From Xanthobacteraceae bacterium (GTDB lineage: Bacteria; Pseudomonadota; Alphaproteobacteria; Rhizobiales; Xanthobacteraceae): a stretch of 64,000 nt of DNA. The position numbers were made by a program, and so were the translations under genes. The stretch covers positions 62,001 to 126,000 of the forward strand of contig JAIESC010000082.1 in the NCBI GenBank assembly GCA_019746355.1, in the 5' to 3' direction. Positions 16,396 through 25,303 of the stretch are shown here, piece by piece. Each line of letters begins with the position of its first letter. Position 1 is the stretch's first letter. The notes beneath the pieces are model-generated. The model ran no database searches. It was not told the origin of the DNA and was given only the letters and a program-made list of their open reading frames with translations.

Positions 16396-17493
16396 TCAGC
16401 GGGATACGGCTTTGCGGGCATCGGCCGCGTCCGAGGGTCCGGTGCCGTCGGTGCAGGCGGCCAGGATCGCGGCCGCCATCTTGTCGAGCGGCACCTGGCG
16501 CGCCACGGCGCCCTTCTCGAACGCCGCCCGCGGCATGCCGTAGATCAACGACGTCTTCTCATCCTGGCCGAGCGTCGCCGCGCCGGCCTGGCGCATTTCG
16601 TACAATCCCTGCGCGCCGTCCTTGCCCATCCCGGTCAGGATCGCGCCGACCGCCTTGCGGCCGACGACGCGCGCCGCAGAGCCGAACAGCACGTCGACCG
16701 ACGGCCGATGTCCGGACACCAGCGCTTCCTGGTGAAGCTGGCAGACGAAACGATTGAGCTTCCGCGCGATCTCGAGATGGTGCGAGCCCGGCGCGATGTA
16801 GGCGTGACCCTGCTGCACCGGCTGATCGTGCGCGGCCTCGACCACCTGCATCGCGCAAACGGTGTTGAGACGCGCGGCAAAGGAAGCGGTGAAGCGCTCC
16901 GGCATATGCTGGGTGATCAGGATCGGCGGACAATCGGCCGGGAACCCGCGCAGCAGCCTGAGCAGCGCCTCGACGCCGCCGGTCGAAGCCCCCACGAAAA
17001 TGATCTTGTCGGTCGGGCCGATGGATTTCACCGGAGCGGTCGGCTTGGGCTCCGGCGCGGTTTCCGGGCGCGCATAGACGCGGGTGCGAGCCGCGGCCTT
17101 GACCTTGGTCGAAAGCTCGCTGCCGAGCAGGTCCATGCTCCTGTCGAGCTGCGTGGTCGGCTTGGCGACGAAGTCGACGGCGCCGGCTTCCAGCGCCTGG
17201 ATCGTCACGTCGGCATTGGCCTGCGTCAGCGTCGAGACCATGACGACCGGCATCGGATGCAGCGCCATGATCTTTCGCAGGAAGGACAACCCGTCCATGC
17301 GGGGCATCTCGACGTCGAGCGTGATCACGTCGGGCTTGAGCGACTTGATCATGTCGCGCGCGACATACGGATCGGGCGCGGAGCCGACCACCTCGATTTC
17401 GGGATCCTGCGCCAGCAGCATCGCGAACAACTGCCGGATGAGAGACGAGTCGTCGACAATGAGAGCCCGGACCTTCCTGGTGCTGTCAGCCAT
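16396..17493 (-). CDS. cheB: Chemotaxis protein-glutamate methylesterase CheB
   Basis: Receiver plus methylesterase that removes methyl groups from (and can deamidate) chemoreceptors. The receiver domain has D60 in ITLDVEMPRMDG. A linker of about 25 residues leads to the CheB domain with catalytic Ser170 in GASTGGVEALL, His196 in ITQHMPERF and Asp292 in LTGMGKDGAQG. Length 365 is normal. ATG at 17493 is preferred over GTG one codon earlier because it overlaps the cheD stop as TGATG, so the two are translationally coupled. The C-terminal tail TDGTGPSDAADARKAVSR is variable. Part of the cheR-cheD-cheB set for adaptation. Confidence 0.95.
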   Translation of the reverse strand: MADSTRKVRALIVDDSSLIRQLFAMLLAQDPEIEVVGSAPDPYVARDMIKSLKPDVITLDVEMPRMDGLSFLRKIMALHPMPVVMVSTLTQANADVTIQALEAGAVDFVAKPTTQLDRSMDLLGSELSTKVKAAARTRVYARPETAPEPKPTAPVKSIGPTDKIIFVGASTGGVEALLRLLRGFPADCPPILITQHMPERFTASFAARLNTVCAMQVVEAAHDQPVQQGHAYIAPGSHHLEIARKLNRFVCQLHQEALVSGHRPSVDVLFGSAARVVGRKAVGAILTGMGKDGAQGLYEMRQAGAATLGQDEKTSLIYGMPRAAFEKGAVARQVPLDKMAAAILAACTDGTGPSDAADARKAVSR

Positions 17494-18152
17494 CACTTAT
17501 CCCCGAAAAGTGTGATCTCGCCGGCGCGTCCATGGGTCGGCTGAGTCGTCAAATTCTTCATGTATTCGGATTCATCGCGCGCGATCGGATTGGCGTCGGT
17601 TCTGCCGAGCAGCTTGCGCACGACCTTGCCGCTGGCCGGGCTGTATTGGATCCGCCGCGGAAAATCGCCGCCGAGGTCCTGCGCGGTGCACTTGAGACCT
17701 TCGTCGGCGAGATAGCGGAGGACGAATTCGGCGTTCTTGGTGCCGACCGCCTGACGGCTTTCGATGACGTTGCCGCCGCCGAACACCTTGATCTCCATGC
17801 GCTCGCGCGGACAGCCGGCCTTGATCAGCTCGTTGATCAGCTTTTCCATCGCGTAGTTGCCGTACCGGGTGGACATCACCTCGGAGCCCCATTTGCCGTC
17901 CTGATCTTCCGCCAGCATGAAGTGATTCATGCCGCCAAAGCCGGTCCTTGGATCGCGAATGCACGCCGCAACGCAGGACCCCAGCACCGTCACCAGCGTC
18001 TCGTCGGGCTTGGACGTGACATGGAACTCGCCCGGATAGACCTTCACCAGCCAGCTCGACGACGCGGAGTCGTAGAACCTCCGGCCGGTCATCCCCTCTT
18101 CCGAACCGCGGCCCGCGCCAATGGGCCGGGCTGCCGCAGCAACGATCGTCAC
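17493..18152 (-). CDS. cheD: Chemoreceptor glutamine deamidase CheD
   Basis: 219-residue CheD, which deamidates glutamines on chemoreceptors and can bind CheC-type or CheY proteins. Catalytic Cys60 in TVLGSCVAACI and His77 in FGGMNHFML are present. The family's middle segment is also visible (RYGNYAMEKLINELIKAGC, IKVFGGGNVI). The N-terminal 30 residues are an extension relative to short CheD proteins. The GTG start overlaps the cheR stop by GTGA, and the stop overlaps the cheB start by TGATG, so the three genes are tightly coupled. The call is firm. Confidence 0.95.
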   Translation of the reverse strand: MTIVAAAARPIGAGRGSEEGMTGRRFYDSASSSWLVKVYPGEFHVTSKPDETLVTVLGSCVAACIRDPRTGFGGMNHFMLAEDQDGKWGSEVMSTRYGNYAMEKLINELIKAGCPRERMEIKVFGGGNVIESRQAVGTKNAEFVLRYLADEGLKCTAQDLGGDFPRRIQYSPASGKVVRKLLGRTDANPIARDESEYMKNLTTQPTHGRAGEITLFGDK

Positions 18153-19051
18153 GGAGTTCTCCGATAGATCGTGCGTCCGGCGTGACTCAATTTCCGGTGC
18201 GTGCCCAGAAGCGACTCCGAGTGGCCGATGTAGAGCCAGCCGTTGGGCTTCAGTTGGTCGACGAAACGGTCGATGAGCGCCATCTTGGTGGGCCCGTCGA
18301 AATAGATCATGACGTTTCGGCAGAAGATCGCGTCGAACAGACCGCGCATCGGCCAGGGTTCTTCCATCAGGTTCAAATGCCGGAAGCTGATCAGCGACTT
18401 CAATTCGTCGCTCATGACGATTGCGCCGGACGGCGAGCGGCTGTTCTTGGAGTGATTCCTCGGCTGGATCGTGCCGCGGTAGCTTTCCGGCACGTCGTCG
18501 ATCGAAGCCGCCGGATATTCGCCGCGGGCGGCCTTCGACAGCACGTCGGTGTCAATGTCGGTGGCAAGCAGGCGGACGTCCTGCTGCTCGATATGCGGAA
18601 TGGCACGCCGCAGCACGGCCGCGATCGAATAGGGCTCCTCGCCGGTGGAGCAGCCGGCCGACCACACCCGCAGCCGCTGGCCGGTCTTGCCCGCCGTGGC
18701 CTGCGCGAACGGCAGGGCGACCCGATCGCGCAGATGATCGAAGTGGTGGGACTCGCGGAAGAACTTGGTGAGGTTGGTCGAGATCGAATTGATGAAACCC
18801 TCGATCTCGCGCTCGCCGCCTGGCGAGGCGAGATATTCGCGATATTCGCGAAACGACGTCATTGCCAGCGCCCGCAGCCGCCGCGACAGGCGGCCGTAGA
18901 TCAGGTTGCGCTTGCTGTCGGACAGCGAGATTCCGGTGCGCTCCCGCGCCAGCGCCACGAGGCTGCGGAAATCGGCCTCGGAGAACTGAAACTCCCGAGC
19001 GGCGCTCTCCAGTCCCAGATCCAGTTCTTGCTTTTGTTGGGGGATGCCCAT
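18149..19051 (-). CDS. cheR: Chemotaxis protein methyltransferase CheR
   Basis: SAM-dependent methyltransferase that methylates glutamates of chemoreceptors. The N-terminal helical domain (about 20-90; RSLVALARERTGISLSDSKR) is followed by the Rossmann domain with RVWSAGCSTGEEPYSIA (SAM-binding), LLATDIDTDVLSKA, FRHLNLMEEPW and FDAIFCRNVMIYFD. The C-terminal GWLYIGHSESLLG is typical. 300 residues. AAGG lies 8 nt before the ATG. A beta-subdomain that could bind receptor pentapeptides is in the expected place, and the nearby MCP ends in such a tail. Confidence 0.95.
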   Translation of the reverse strand: MGIPQQKQELDLGLESAAREFQFSEADFRSLVALARERTGISLSDSKRNLIYGRLSRRLRALAMTSFREYREYLASPGGEREIEGFINSISTNLTKFFRESHHFDHLRDRVALPFAQATAGKTGQRLRVWSAGCSTGEEPYSIAAVLRRAIPHIEQQDVRLLATDIDTDVLSKAARGEYPAASIDDVPESYRGTIQPRNHSKNSRSPSGAIVMSDELKSLISFRHLNLMEEPWPMRGLFDAIFCRNVMIYFDGPTKMALIDRFVDQLKPNGWLYIGHSESLLGTHRKLSHAGRTIYRRTP

Positions 19052-19257
19052 CGATTGTGCCTTAGGCGGACCTCACGCGGAGCAGTTCATTCCCGTTTTC
19101 GGTGGCAGAGACTTAACCGGCCGCCAAATCCCCGATGCGCTCGCGCAGGAGACGGCAGCCGACGCAAAACCAGCGGCACTCGCACAACTTCGAAACGCCG
19201 ATGCCGGAACCCCATCTGCGGCGCGCCCTCCAAGCCGGCGCGCCGCATCACGCGACG

Positions 19258-21696
19258 CTAGAATTCCTTCCAGTCCGGATCGTCCTTGAGCGCGGTTGCC
19301 AGCGCGGACTGCATCCGGCCGACCGGGCCGCGGCCATTGCCCCGCGGCACCGCCGCCGCAACCTTGGGCGCACGCTGCACCGGTGCCGGGCTGATGAGCG
19401 GCGCGGCGGGCGGCAGCGCCGTCGTCTGGACCGCCTGGGTCGGGCGCGGCGCGGCGCTGGCCGCCTCGTCGATCCGGAAGAACTCGACCCGCTCGGCCAT
19501 CGTGCCGGCCTGCTGTTCGAGCGTCTTCGCCGCTGCCGCGTTCTCCTCGACCAGCGCCGAGTTCTGCTGCGTGACCTCGTCCATCTGCGTCAGCGCCTTG
19601 TTGACCTGGTCGATGCCGCTTGCCTGCTCGGCGCTGGCGCTGGCGATTTCGGAGACAATGGCGGCGACGCCGTTGATCGACGAGACGATCTCCTTGAGTT
19701 GCTGACCGGCGCGGTTGACCAGGTCGACGCCGTCCTTGACCTGGCTGGTGCTGTTGTTGATGAGGTCCTTGATGTCCTTCGCGGCCTGGGACGAGCGCTG
19801 CGCAAGGCTTCTCACCTCCGAGGCGACCACCGCGAAGCCGCGGCCCGCGTCGCCCGCGCGTGCGGCTTCAACTGCCGCGTTGAGCGCCAGCAGGTTGGTC
19901 TGCCGCGCGATCTCGTCGATGACACTGATGATGTCGGAAATCTTGCGCGACGATTCCTCGATCCGCGACATGGCGGTGACCGCCTGGGCCACCACTTCGC
20001 CGCCGCGGTTGGCGACCTCGCGGGTCGTGCCGGCCGACTGGTTGGCCTGCTGGGCGTTCTCGGCGTTCTTCTTCACCGTCGTGGAAATCTCTTCCATCGA
20101 CGCCGAGGTCTGCTCGAGGCTCGCCGCCTGCTCCTCGGTGCGCTGCGACAGGTCGGTGGTGCCCGCGGAAATCTCGGCTGCGGCGCTCGCCACCTCGCCC
20201 GTGCCCGCCTTGATCTGCGAGACGATGGTGGTGAGCTTGCCCGCCATCGCGTTGGCGTCGTCCTTCAACTGACCGAACGTGCCCTGGTAGTCGGCGTCGA
20301 TGCGCTTGGTCAGGTCGCCCTGCGCCAGCGCGCTGAACATCGTCACGAGGTCGTTCAGCACCGTCGCGGTGGTCTCGCACAGCGAGTTCACGGACCTCGT
20401 CAAGTTGAGCATGAAGCCCGTCTTGCCATCGACCGAAATCCGATTGTTGAAATCGCCGGCGACCGCCGCGGAGACGATGTCCGACACCTCGGTTTCGATC
20501 GCCTTTTCCGCCGTCTCGTCCTTCCAGTCGACGAGATAACCCAGCCGGGCTCCATTCTTGTCGATGACCGGCGTCGTGACGACCTGGTACTTGCGATTGC
20601 TGATCGCGATGTGCTCTTCGTGGCTGGCGGTCAGGCTCGCGAGCACCTCGCGATGCTGCGACGAATTCTTGTAGAAGATGTCGAGGCGCGAGCCCAGGAG
20701 CTTTGCCGCGTCGAACTGCGGCAGATCGCGCCGCAGGTCGGCCTCGGCCTCCTGCGCCATGCTGACCATCGCCTTGTTCGTGTAGGTGATGTTGCCGCTG
20801 TCGTCGGTCATCATCACGTTCGACGCGATGTTGTCGAGCGCGGTCTTGATGCGGAAATTTGCGACCTTCTCGGCGATCGAGTCCTTGAAGATGTCGGTCG
20901 CCCTGGCGATGTCGCCAATTTCGTCCTTGCGCTGGGTGAAGGGCACGTCGACGATGCGGTCGTGGGTGAGCTCGACCAGCACCGACGCCATCCTGCGCAG
21001 CGGCCGGGCGATCGAGATCGAGCCGAACACCGCCGAGCCGATCATCATGATGGTGACGACGGCGCCAATGATCAGGCCGATTTGCTCTACGGAGGACAGC
21101 GCCGCTTCCGCATGCGCGGTCTCCTCCCGGGCGGTCTGCTGAGCATTCTCGACCGCCTTGTCGATGGCTTCGTTCAGCTGGCTCGCCAGCGGCGTGATTT
21201 TCTCGCGCGCCAGGCGCGCGGCTTCCTCGTCGGCGGTGACGAGGCGCACCGAGCCGACATCGAGACCCATGACGCGCGAGCGGATTCCAGCAACCTGCTT
21301 GGCGACGGTCGCGTAATCGTTGAGCAGCGTCGCGGCCTTCTGCAGCCGTTCCTTGTTTTCCGGCAGGCGCACCTTGGGAATGTTGTCGAGGATCAGCTTG
21401 CTGGCCTCTGCCTGCCGCGCTTCGAGGCCCTTGACCGCCTGGTCGATGTCCACGGCTTCCTGCGCCAGGCGGATGTCGCGCACCTGGACGGCCATGATCC
21501 GGATGGCGGACTTGGCCTCGCTCAGATCGAGCGCGAGCAATTGCTGCGTCGTGGCTGATCGACTGGCGCCGTTGACGGACGAGTTGCCGTAAAGGGCGTT
21601 CGCGATCATGCCGACGACGAGCAACACGCCGATGCCTTGCATGAGCGCAAGCTTGGTGCCGATGCGAAGGTCAAATTTGGGGATTGCGATTGCCAT
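19258..21696 (-). CDS. Methyl-accepting chemotaxis protein with PAS domain and C-terminal tether
   Basis: About 812-residue chemoreceptor. A first membrane helix ([20 protein letters not shown]) precedes a periplasmic four-helix-type sensor (about 30-195), a second membrane helix ([20 protein letters not shown]), HAMP, a PAS domain (about 280-410; [20 protein letters not shown]), a second HAMP-like stretch and the signalling hairpin ([20 protein letters not shown]). A Pro/Ala-rich linker leads to the extreme C-terminus DPDWKEF, which resembles the xWxxF tether that recruits CheR/CheB. The start ATG has GGAG 10 nt upstream; an earlier GTG would add 11 residues. It lies between cheW and cheR. 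Ligand unknown. Confidence 0.92.
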   Translation of the reverse strand: MAIAIPKFDLRIGTKLALMQGIGVLLVVGMIANALYGNSSVNGASRSATTQQLLALDLSEAKSAIRIMAVQVRDIRLAQEAVDIDQAVKGLEARQAEASKLILDNIPKVRLPENKERLQKAATLLNDYATVAKQVAGIRSRVMGLDVGSVRLVTADEEAARLAREKITPLASQLNEAIDKAVENAQQTAREETAHAEAALSSVEQIGLIIGAVVTIMMIGSAVFGSISIARPLRRMASVLVELTHDRIVDVPFTQRKDEIGDIARATDIFKDSIAEKVANFRIKTALDNIASNVMMTDDSGNITYTNKAMVSMAQEAEADLRRDLPQFDAAKLLGSRLDIFYKNSSQHREVLASLTASHEEHIAISNRKYQVVTTPVIDKNGARLGYLVDWKDETAEKAIETEVSDIVSAAVAGDFNNRISVDGKTGFMLNLTRSVNSLCETTATVLNDLVTMFSALAQGDLTKRIDADYQGTFGQLKDDANAMAGKLTTIVSQIKAGTGEVASAAAEISAGTTDLSQRTEEQAASLEQTSASMEEISTTVKKNAENAQQANQSAGTTREVANRGGEVVAQAVTAMSRIEESSRKISDIISVIDEIARQTNLLALNAAVEAARAGDAGRGFAVVASEVRSLAQRSSQAAKDIKDLINNSTSQVKDGVDLVNRAGQQLKEIVSSINGVAAIVSEIASASAEQASGIDQVNKALTQMDEVTQQNSALVEENAAAAKTLEQQAGTMAERVEFFRIDEAASAAPRPTQAVQTTALPPAAPLISPAPVQRAPKVAAAVPRGNGRGPVGRMQSALATALKDDPDWKEF

Positions 21697-21772
21697 TGGA
21701 CTTCTGTCTCCGAAGCGCACCGGGCTCAACCGTCCCTGCGTGGCGCATTGCTGGACTTCACAAACGGGACAT

Positions 21773-22309
21773 TCAGTGCGTTGAGGGCTTGGCCTCGGGG
21801 ACGGCCGGCTGCGAGATGAGGTTGGACAGCTCGATCAGCGCGATCATCGAATTTTCGACGGTGACGATGCCGGACAGGAAGTCGAGACGCGCGCTTTGCG
21901 CGACCTTCGGCACGGATTTGATCTTGGCGGTGTCGATCGAGATGATGTCCGAGACCCGGTCGGCGAGGAGCCCGACCAGTTGGTGCTCGATCTGCACGAT
22001 GATGATGACGTGAAGCGGCGTCGCTTCCGTAAGCCCCTGGCCGAACCGGCATCGCAGATCGATGATCGGCACGATCACGCCGCGCAGGTTCAGCACGCCG
22101 CGAACGTATTCGGGCTGCTTCGGCAGATGCGTGATCTCGGTCCATTCCTTGATTTCGCGGACTGCCATGATGTCGACGCCGTATTGGTCGTCGCCGATGG
22201 CAAAGCTGATGAACTGAACGAGATTGTCGCTCGCCCCCGCAAGGCCTTCCTGACCGAAGCCCGGCGCCTGCTGCGGACGCGCCGTGTTTGAAGCTGCTGG
22301 ATTGCTCAT
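21773..22309 (-). CDS. cheW: Chemotaxis coupling protein CheW
   Basis: 178-residue scaffold that links CheA to chemoreceptors. It has one CheW SH3-like domain: [20 protein letters not shown], then [40 protein letters not shown] and [19 protein letters not shown] Gln/Ala-rich N-terminal tail of about 28 residues and a short C-terminal tail flank it. The ATG is selected because GGAGG lies 11 nt upstream and the conserved domain begins soon after. It is the first gene of the minus-strand chemotaxis operon, so the operon promoter should lie in the 450 nt upstream. Confidence 0.95.
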   Translation of the reverse strand: MSNPAASNTARPQQAPGFGQEGLAGASDNLVQFISFAIGDDQYGVDIMAVREIKEWTEITHLPKQPEYVRGVLNLRGVIVPIIDLRCRFGQGLTEATPLHVIIIVQIEHQLVGLLADRVSDIISIDTAKIKSVPKVAQSARLDFLSGIVTVENSMIALIELSNLISQPAVPEAKPSTH

Positions 22310-22758
22310 GGCGTGAAACGCCTCCCCTGCCGCAGGACGCCCGTGACGCTCCCGCGGTGATTCCGGCAATGGCGGGCAACCACGTCCGGCGTTCACGTTG
22401 TCTGGGGGACCACGAACAAGGTTAATGGGGTAGGTTAGAAACATTAATGGCGGGTTAACGATTGGGGTTTTCTGTTGGCGTGCTTCAACTTTTCGCCAAG
22501 GTTGAGGCAGGCGGCCCGCGGATTTCTCGATCTATACTTGACCGATCCGAAACTATACGTGATCCGCTCCGAGTTCATCAGACATAACTGACCTCTCGTC
22601 GCGCCCGGGACGCGGTAACGATCGGGAAGGTATTCATCCCGCACAATCAGGCGGGTCCATGCGCCATGATGCCTGCAAGGCCGGAAGCCCCTATTGGGCC
22701 GGCGAGTGCTGTTGAAATCCCGGGGAATGCGGGTCTTAACGTCCAGAGTTAAAGTGCG
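22310..22758. other. Divergent intergenic region between cheW and the DUF2336 gene
   Basis: Must contain the promoter of the minus-strand chemotaxis operon and that of the DUF2336 gene. An A/T-rich part around 22415-22470 (runs such as GTTAATGGGG and GGGTTAACG) is the most likely promoter zone for cheW. I could not identify a convincing sigma-70 or flagellar sigma box. No gene, tRNA or repeat copy is seen. Confidence 0.5.
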
Positions 22759-23391
22759 ATGAGCGCGACGGACTCTTTGGTCAGCGAAGTCAAGGAAGTG
22801 CTGGACGACGCGCCGGCGTCGCGCCGCATCTCCATTCTGCGCGACATGACCGAGCTGTTCCTGGACGGCGCCGGGCTCCATTCAAAGGAGCAGATTGCGG
22901 TGTTCGGCGCGGTGCTCATCGCCATCACCGAGCAGTCCGAGCGCGACGAGCTGATCGAGCTCGGCTCAAAGCTCGCGCCGATCGCCGCCGCGCCGCCGGA
23001 CCTGATGCGGAAGCTCGCAGCGCATCACGACATCAAAGTGTCCGGCGCATTGCTGCATCAATGCGCGTCGCTTTCCGACGACGACATTGCCGAGATCGCC
23101 GCGACCGCAACGCCGCCTCAGCTGATGGCGATTGCCAACCGCGCAGAATCCAGCGAAAGCATCACCGATGCCCTGATCAGCCGGGGCGATATCGAAATCC
23201 TTCGCAAGTGCGTGGCGAACGAGCGCGCCCGCGTGTCGCATGTCGGCTTCGTGAAATTGATCAATGCTGCCAAGCGCGACAGCGCGCTCACCGACATGGT
23301 GGCTTCCCGTCAGGATCTTCCGGCGGAGCTGAAGCCATTCATCGGCATGCTGCGCGCACAACCGGCCGCCAAGCAGGCCGCCGCCGGCTGA
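22759..23391 (+). CDS. DUF2336 domain protein
   Basis: 210-residue soluble helical-repeat protein of the alphaproteobacterial DUF2336 type. Motifs: RISILRDMTELFLDG, ERDELIELGSKLAPIA, LLHQCASLSDDDIAEIAATA, and the typical ITDALISRGDIEILRKCVANE. The function of the family is unknown, though members often sit near motility or cell-cycle genes. The ATG lacks a strong ribosome-binding site. The Ala-rich C-terminus (AKQAAAG) is disordered. It lies between the chemotaxis operon and the flagellin gene, suggesting a motility link by position only. Confidence 0.8.
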   Translation: MSATDSLVSEVKEVLDDAPASRRISILRDMTELFLDGAGLHSKEQIAVFGAVLIAITEQSERDELIELGSKLAPIAAAPPDLMRKLAAHHDIKVSGALLHQCASLSDDDIAEIAATATPPQLMAIANRAESSESITDALISRGDIEILRKCVANERARVSHVGFVKLINAAKRDSALTDMVASRQDLPAELKPFIGMLRAQPAAKQAAAG

Positions 23392-23816
23392 TCTGCGTAT
23401 CGATTGCGTTCGCAAAACGGCGCGGCGATCCGCGCCGTTCTCATTTCTGTTCTGGTCTCTGCCCGCGGTTTTTCAGCAGACGTGCAGCGGCCGTCGAACG
23501 CGGCGGAGCCGCCGCAGTCCGCGCTGTGCTTGCGCGGTTTAACCGTGCGTCGAAATCACCATTAACGTCGGCCGAGAGACATTCGCACGCAACGCCCCCA
23601 ACATCGCAAATGATCGCGGGATAATTTGCGCGCTCACTCTTCCGGTCCTCGTATGCGTGATGCCGATCGGAACACCGATCCCAACTTTTGATGCTTAAAA
23701 GATAAATCGTTAACCACGTTTCTTAGCCATGTATTACTTGGTTAAGGTTAAAAGACGCGCCGATCCGATGGGATCCGTAACCAGAAGCGTGTGCGAAAAT
23801 CCAGAAGGACAGTTCT
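23392..23816. promoter_or_regulatory. Long flagellin upstream/leader region with hairpins
   Basis: 425 nt without a gene upstream of flagellin. The last 150 nt are conspicuously A/T-rich for this genome. They hold a perfect hairpin GATCGG-AACA-CCGATC (23665-23680), an inverted repeat TTAACCA (23710-23716) / TGGTTAA (23739-23745), and a small GATCC-GATG-GGATC stem just before the ribosome-binding site AAGGA. In other alphaproteobacteria flagellin leaders are targets of post-transcriptional control by FlbT/FlaF; a similar role here is inference. No promoter box was assigned. Confidence 0.5.
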
Positions 23817-24644
23817 ATGGGTGCTGATATCGTTCTTACGGCCGGCGTGCGGGCCAATCTTCTCCAACTGCAAAAGACCTCGGACCTGATCACGGCCACT
23901 CAAACCAAGCTTGCCACCGGCAAGCGCGTCAACAGCGCGCTCGACAATCCAGTCAACTTCTTCACCGCGGCGGGCCTGCAGAACCGCGCCAGCGACCTCG
24001 GCAATCTGCTCGACTCGATGTCGAACGCGTTCAACACCATCCAGGCCGCCAACAACGGCATCACCTCGATCACCAAGCTAGTGCAGTCGGCGCAAGCGCT
24101 GGTGTCGCAGGCGCAACAGACCTCCGACCTGACGATCCGCAGCAGCCTCGCCACCCAGTTCGGCGAGATCCTGCTGCAGGTCGATCAGCTTGCCGCCGAC
24201 TCGGGCTTCAACGGCATCAACCTGCTCGACTCCACCGCCAGCACGGACCTGACCGTCACGCTGAACGAAACCGGCACCTCGAGCGTCACCATCGCGGCCG
24301 TCGACTTCAGCTCGGGGGGCGATCTCGCGATCAACAATGCGGTGAACAACTGGGGCGGCGTAGCCGACATCGCCGCGGCCTCGGCCGAGCTCACCACCGC
24401 GCTGACCACGCTGCGCTCGCAGGCCCAGGCGTTCGGCTCGAACCTGTCGACCGTGCAGATCCGCCAGGAGTTCACCAAGGCGATGATCAACACGCTGCAG
24501 TCCGGCGCTGACGGTCTCACGCTCGCCGATGCCAACGAGGAAGGCGCAAACCTCCTTGCCTTGCAGACCCGGCAGCAGCTTTCGACCACCGCCCTGTCAC
24601 TCGCCTCGCAGGCGAGCCAGGCCGTGTTGCGACTGTTCGGCTGA
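23817..24644 (+). CDS. Flagellin
   Basis: 275-residue filament protein exported by the flagellar type III apparatus. The conserved N-terminal D0/D1 part (MGADIVLTAGVRANLLQLQK, TKLATGKRVNSALDNPVNFF) and C-terminal D1/D0 part (LALQTRQQLSTTALSLASQA, SQAVLRLFG) are complete. The variable middle is short, as in Caulobacter and Bradyrhizobium flagellins of about 270-280 residues. No cysteine is present. AAGGA precedes the ATG at suitable spacing, and a strong terminator follows. Only one flagellin gene is present in the window, and no assembly genes adjoin it. Confidence 0.95.
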   Translation: MGADIVLTAGVRANLLQLQKTSDLITATQTKLATGKRVNSALDNPVNFFTAAGLQNRASDLGNLLDSMSNAFNTIQAANNGITSITKLVQSAQALVSQAQQTSDLTIRSSLATQFGEILLQVDQLAADSGFNGINLLDSTASTDLTVTLNETGTSSVTIAAVDFSSGGDLAINNAVNNWGGVADIAAASAELTTALTTLRSQAQAFGSNLSTVQIRQEFTKAMINTLQSGADGLTLADANEEGANLLALQTRQQLSTTALSLASQASQAVLRLFG

Positions 24645-24668
24645 TCGGTTCGGGGATCCCAACGCGGA

Positions 24669-24700
24669 CGGCGGCGCCCTGGCGCCGCCGCTTGCTTTTT
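24669..24700 (+). terminator. Rho-independent terminator of flagellin
   Basis: A perfect 10-bp inverted repeat CGGCGGCGCC / GGCGCCGCCG separated by CT is followed by CTTGCTTTTT. It lies about 25 nt after the flagellin stop. Confidence 0.85.
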
Positions 24701-24796
24701 GGCAGGCCCGAAAACCCGCGCTTTGCCTTGCCAATGCGGGCGTCTCGGCAGAGTATTCCGCCAACAACGAACAAGGCGGGAACCCGGGGGACTTGG

Positions 24797-25303
24797 TTGA
24801 TCGACAGGGCGTTCGACTTCATCGCGCGAGTGATCGAATTGACGCTCGCCCTCGCCTTTATCCTGGCGGTTCTGCTCAATTTCACCAACGTGGTCGGCCG
24901 CTATGTGTTCGGCGTCTCGCTGCTGGGCTCCGACGAGCTTCAGGTGTTCATCATGGTCGGCGTCACGTTCCTGGGCGCTGCCGTGGTCACCCGCCGCAAC
25001 CAGCACTTGCGAATGGATGTGCTGGTACAATTCATGCCTGCATGGCTGCACATGGCGCTGCGCGTCGCCGAGCAGCTGCTGCTGATCGCGCTGGCGGCTT
25101 TCGTCATCACGCAGTCGTTCTTCTATGCCCGGCAGATGCTGCGCATCGGACGCACCAGCGACATGGCGGGCGTGCCGATGTGGATTCCGCACGGCGCGGT
25201 GGCTCTCGGATTTGGACTCATCGTGATCGTCACCGCATGGCGGCTGCTCGGCAGCTTCCGAAGGCCGCAGGACGCGGCCGCAGGCGATAAGGCCGCGTCA
25301 TGA
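24797..25303 (+). CDS. TRAP transporter small permease (DctQ-type)
   Basis: About 168-residue inner-membrane protein with four hydrophobic helices (LTLALAFILAVLLNFTNVVG, FIMVGVTFLGAAVVTRRNQH, LRVAEQLLLIALAAFVITQS, HGAVALGFGLIVIVTAWRLL), as expected for DctQ. VGRYVFGVSLLGSDELQVF after helix 1 is a family signature. The likely start is TTG preceded by GGGGGA; earlier in-frame ATG codons at 24692 and 24734 overlap the flagellin terminator or have no ribosome-binding site. The stop overlaps the DctM start by ATGA. It works with the large permease and the DctP protein to import a solute driven by an ion gradient. Confidence 0.9.
   Translation: MIDRAFDFIARVIELTLALAFILAVLLNFTNVVGRYVFGVSLLGSDELQVFIMVGVTFLGAAVVTRRNQHLRMDVLVQFMPAWLHMALRVAEQLLLIALAAFVITQSFFYARQMLRIGRTSDMAGVPMWIPHGAVALGFGLIVIVTAWRLLGSFRRPQDAAAGDKAAS

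Noticed and set aside
22444..22881. 145-codon minus-strand frame upstream of the DUF2336 gene
   Set aside because: Overlaps the start of a recognisable DUF2336 gene and has unstructured, non-family sequence.
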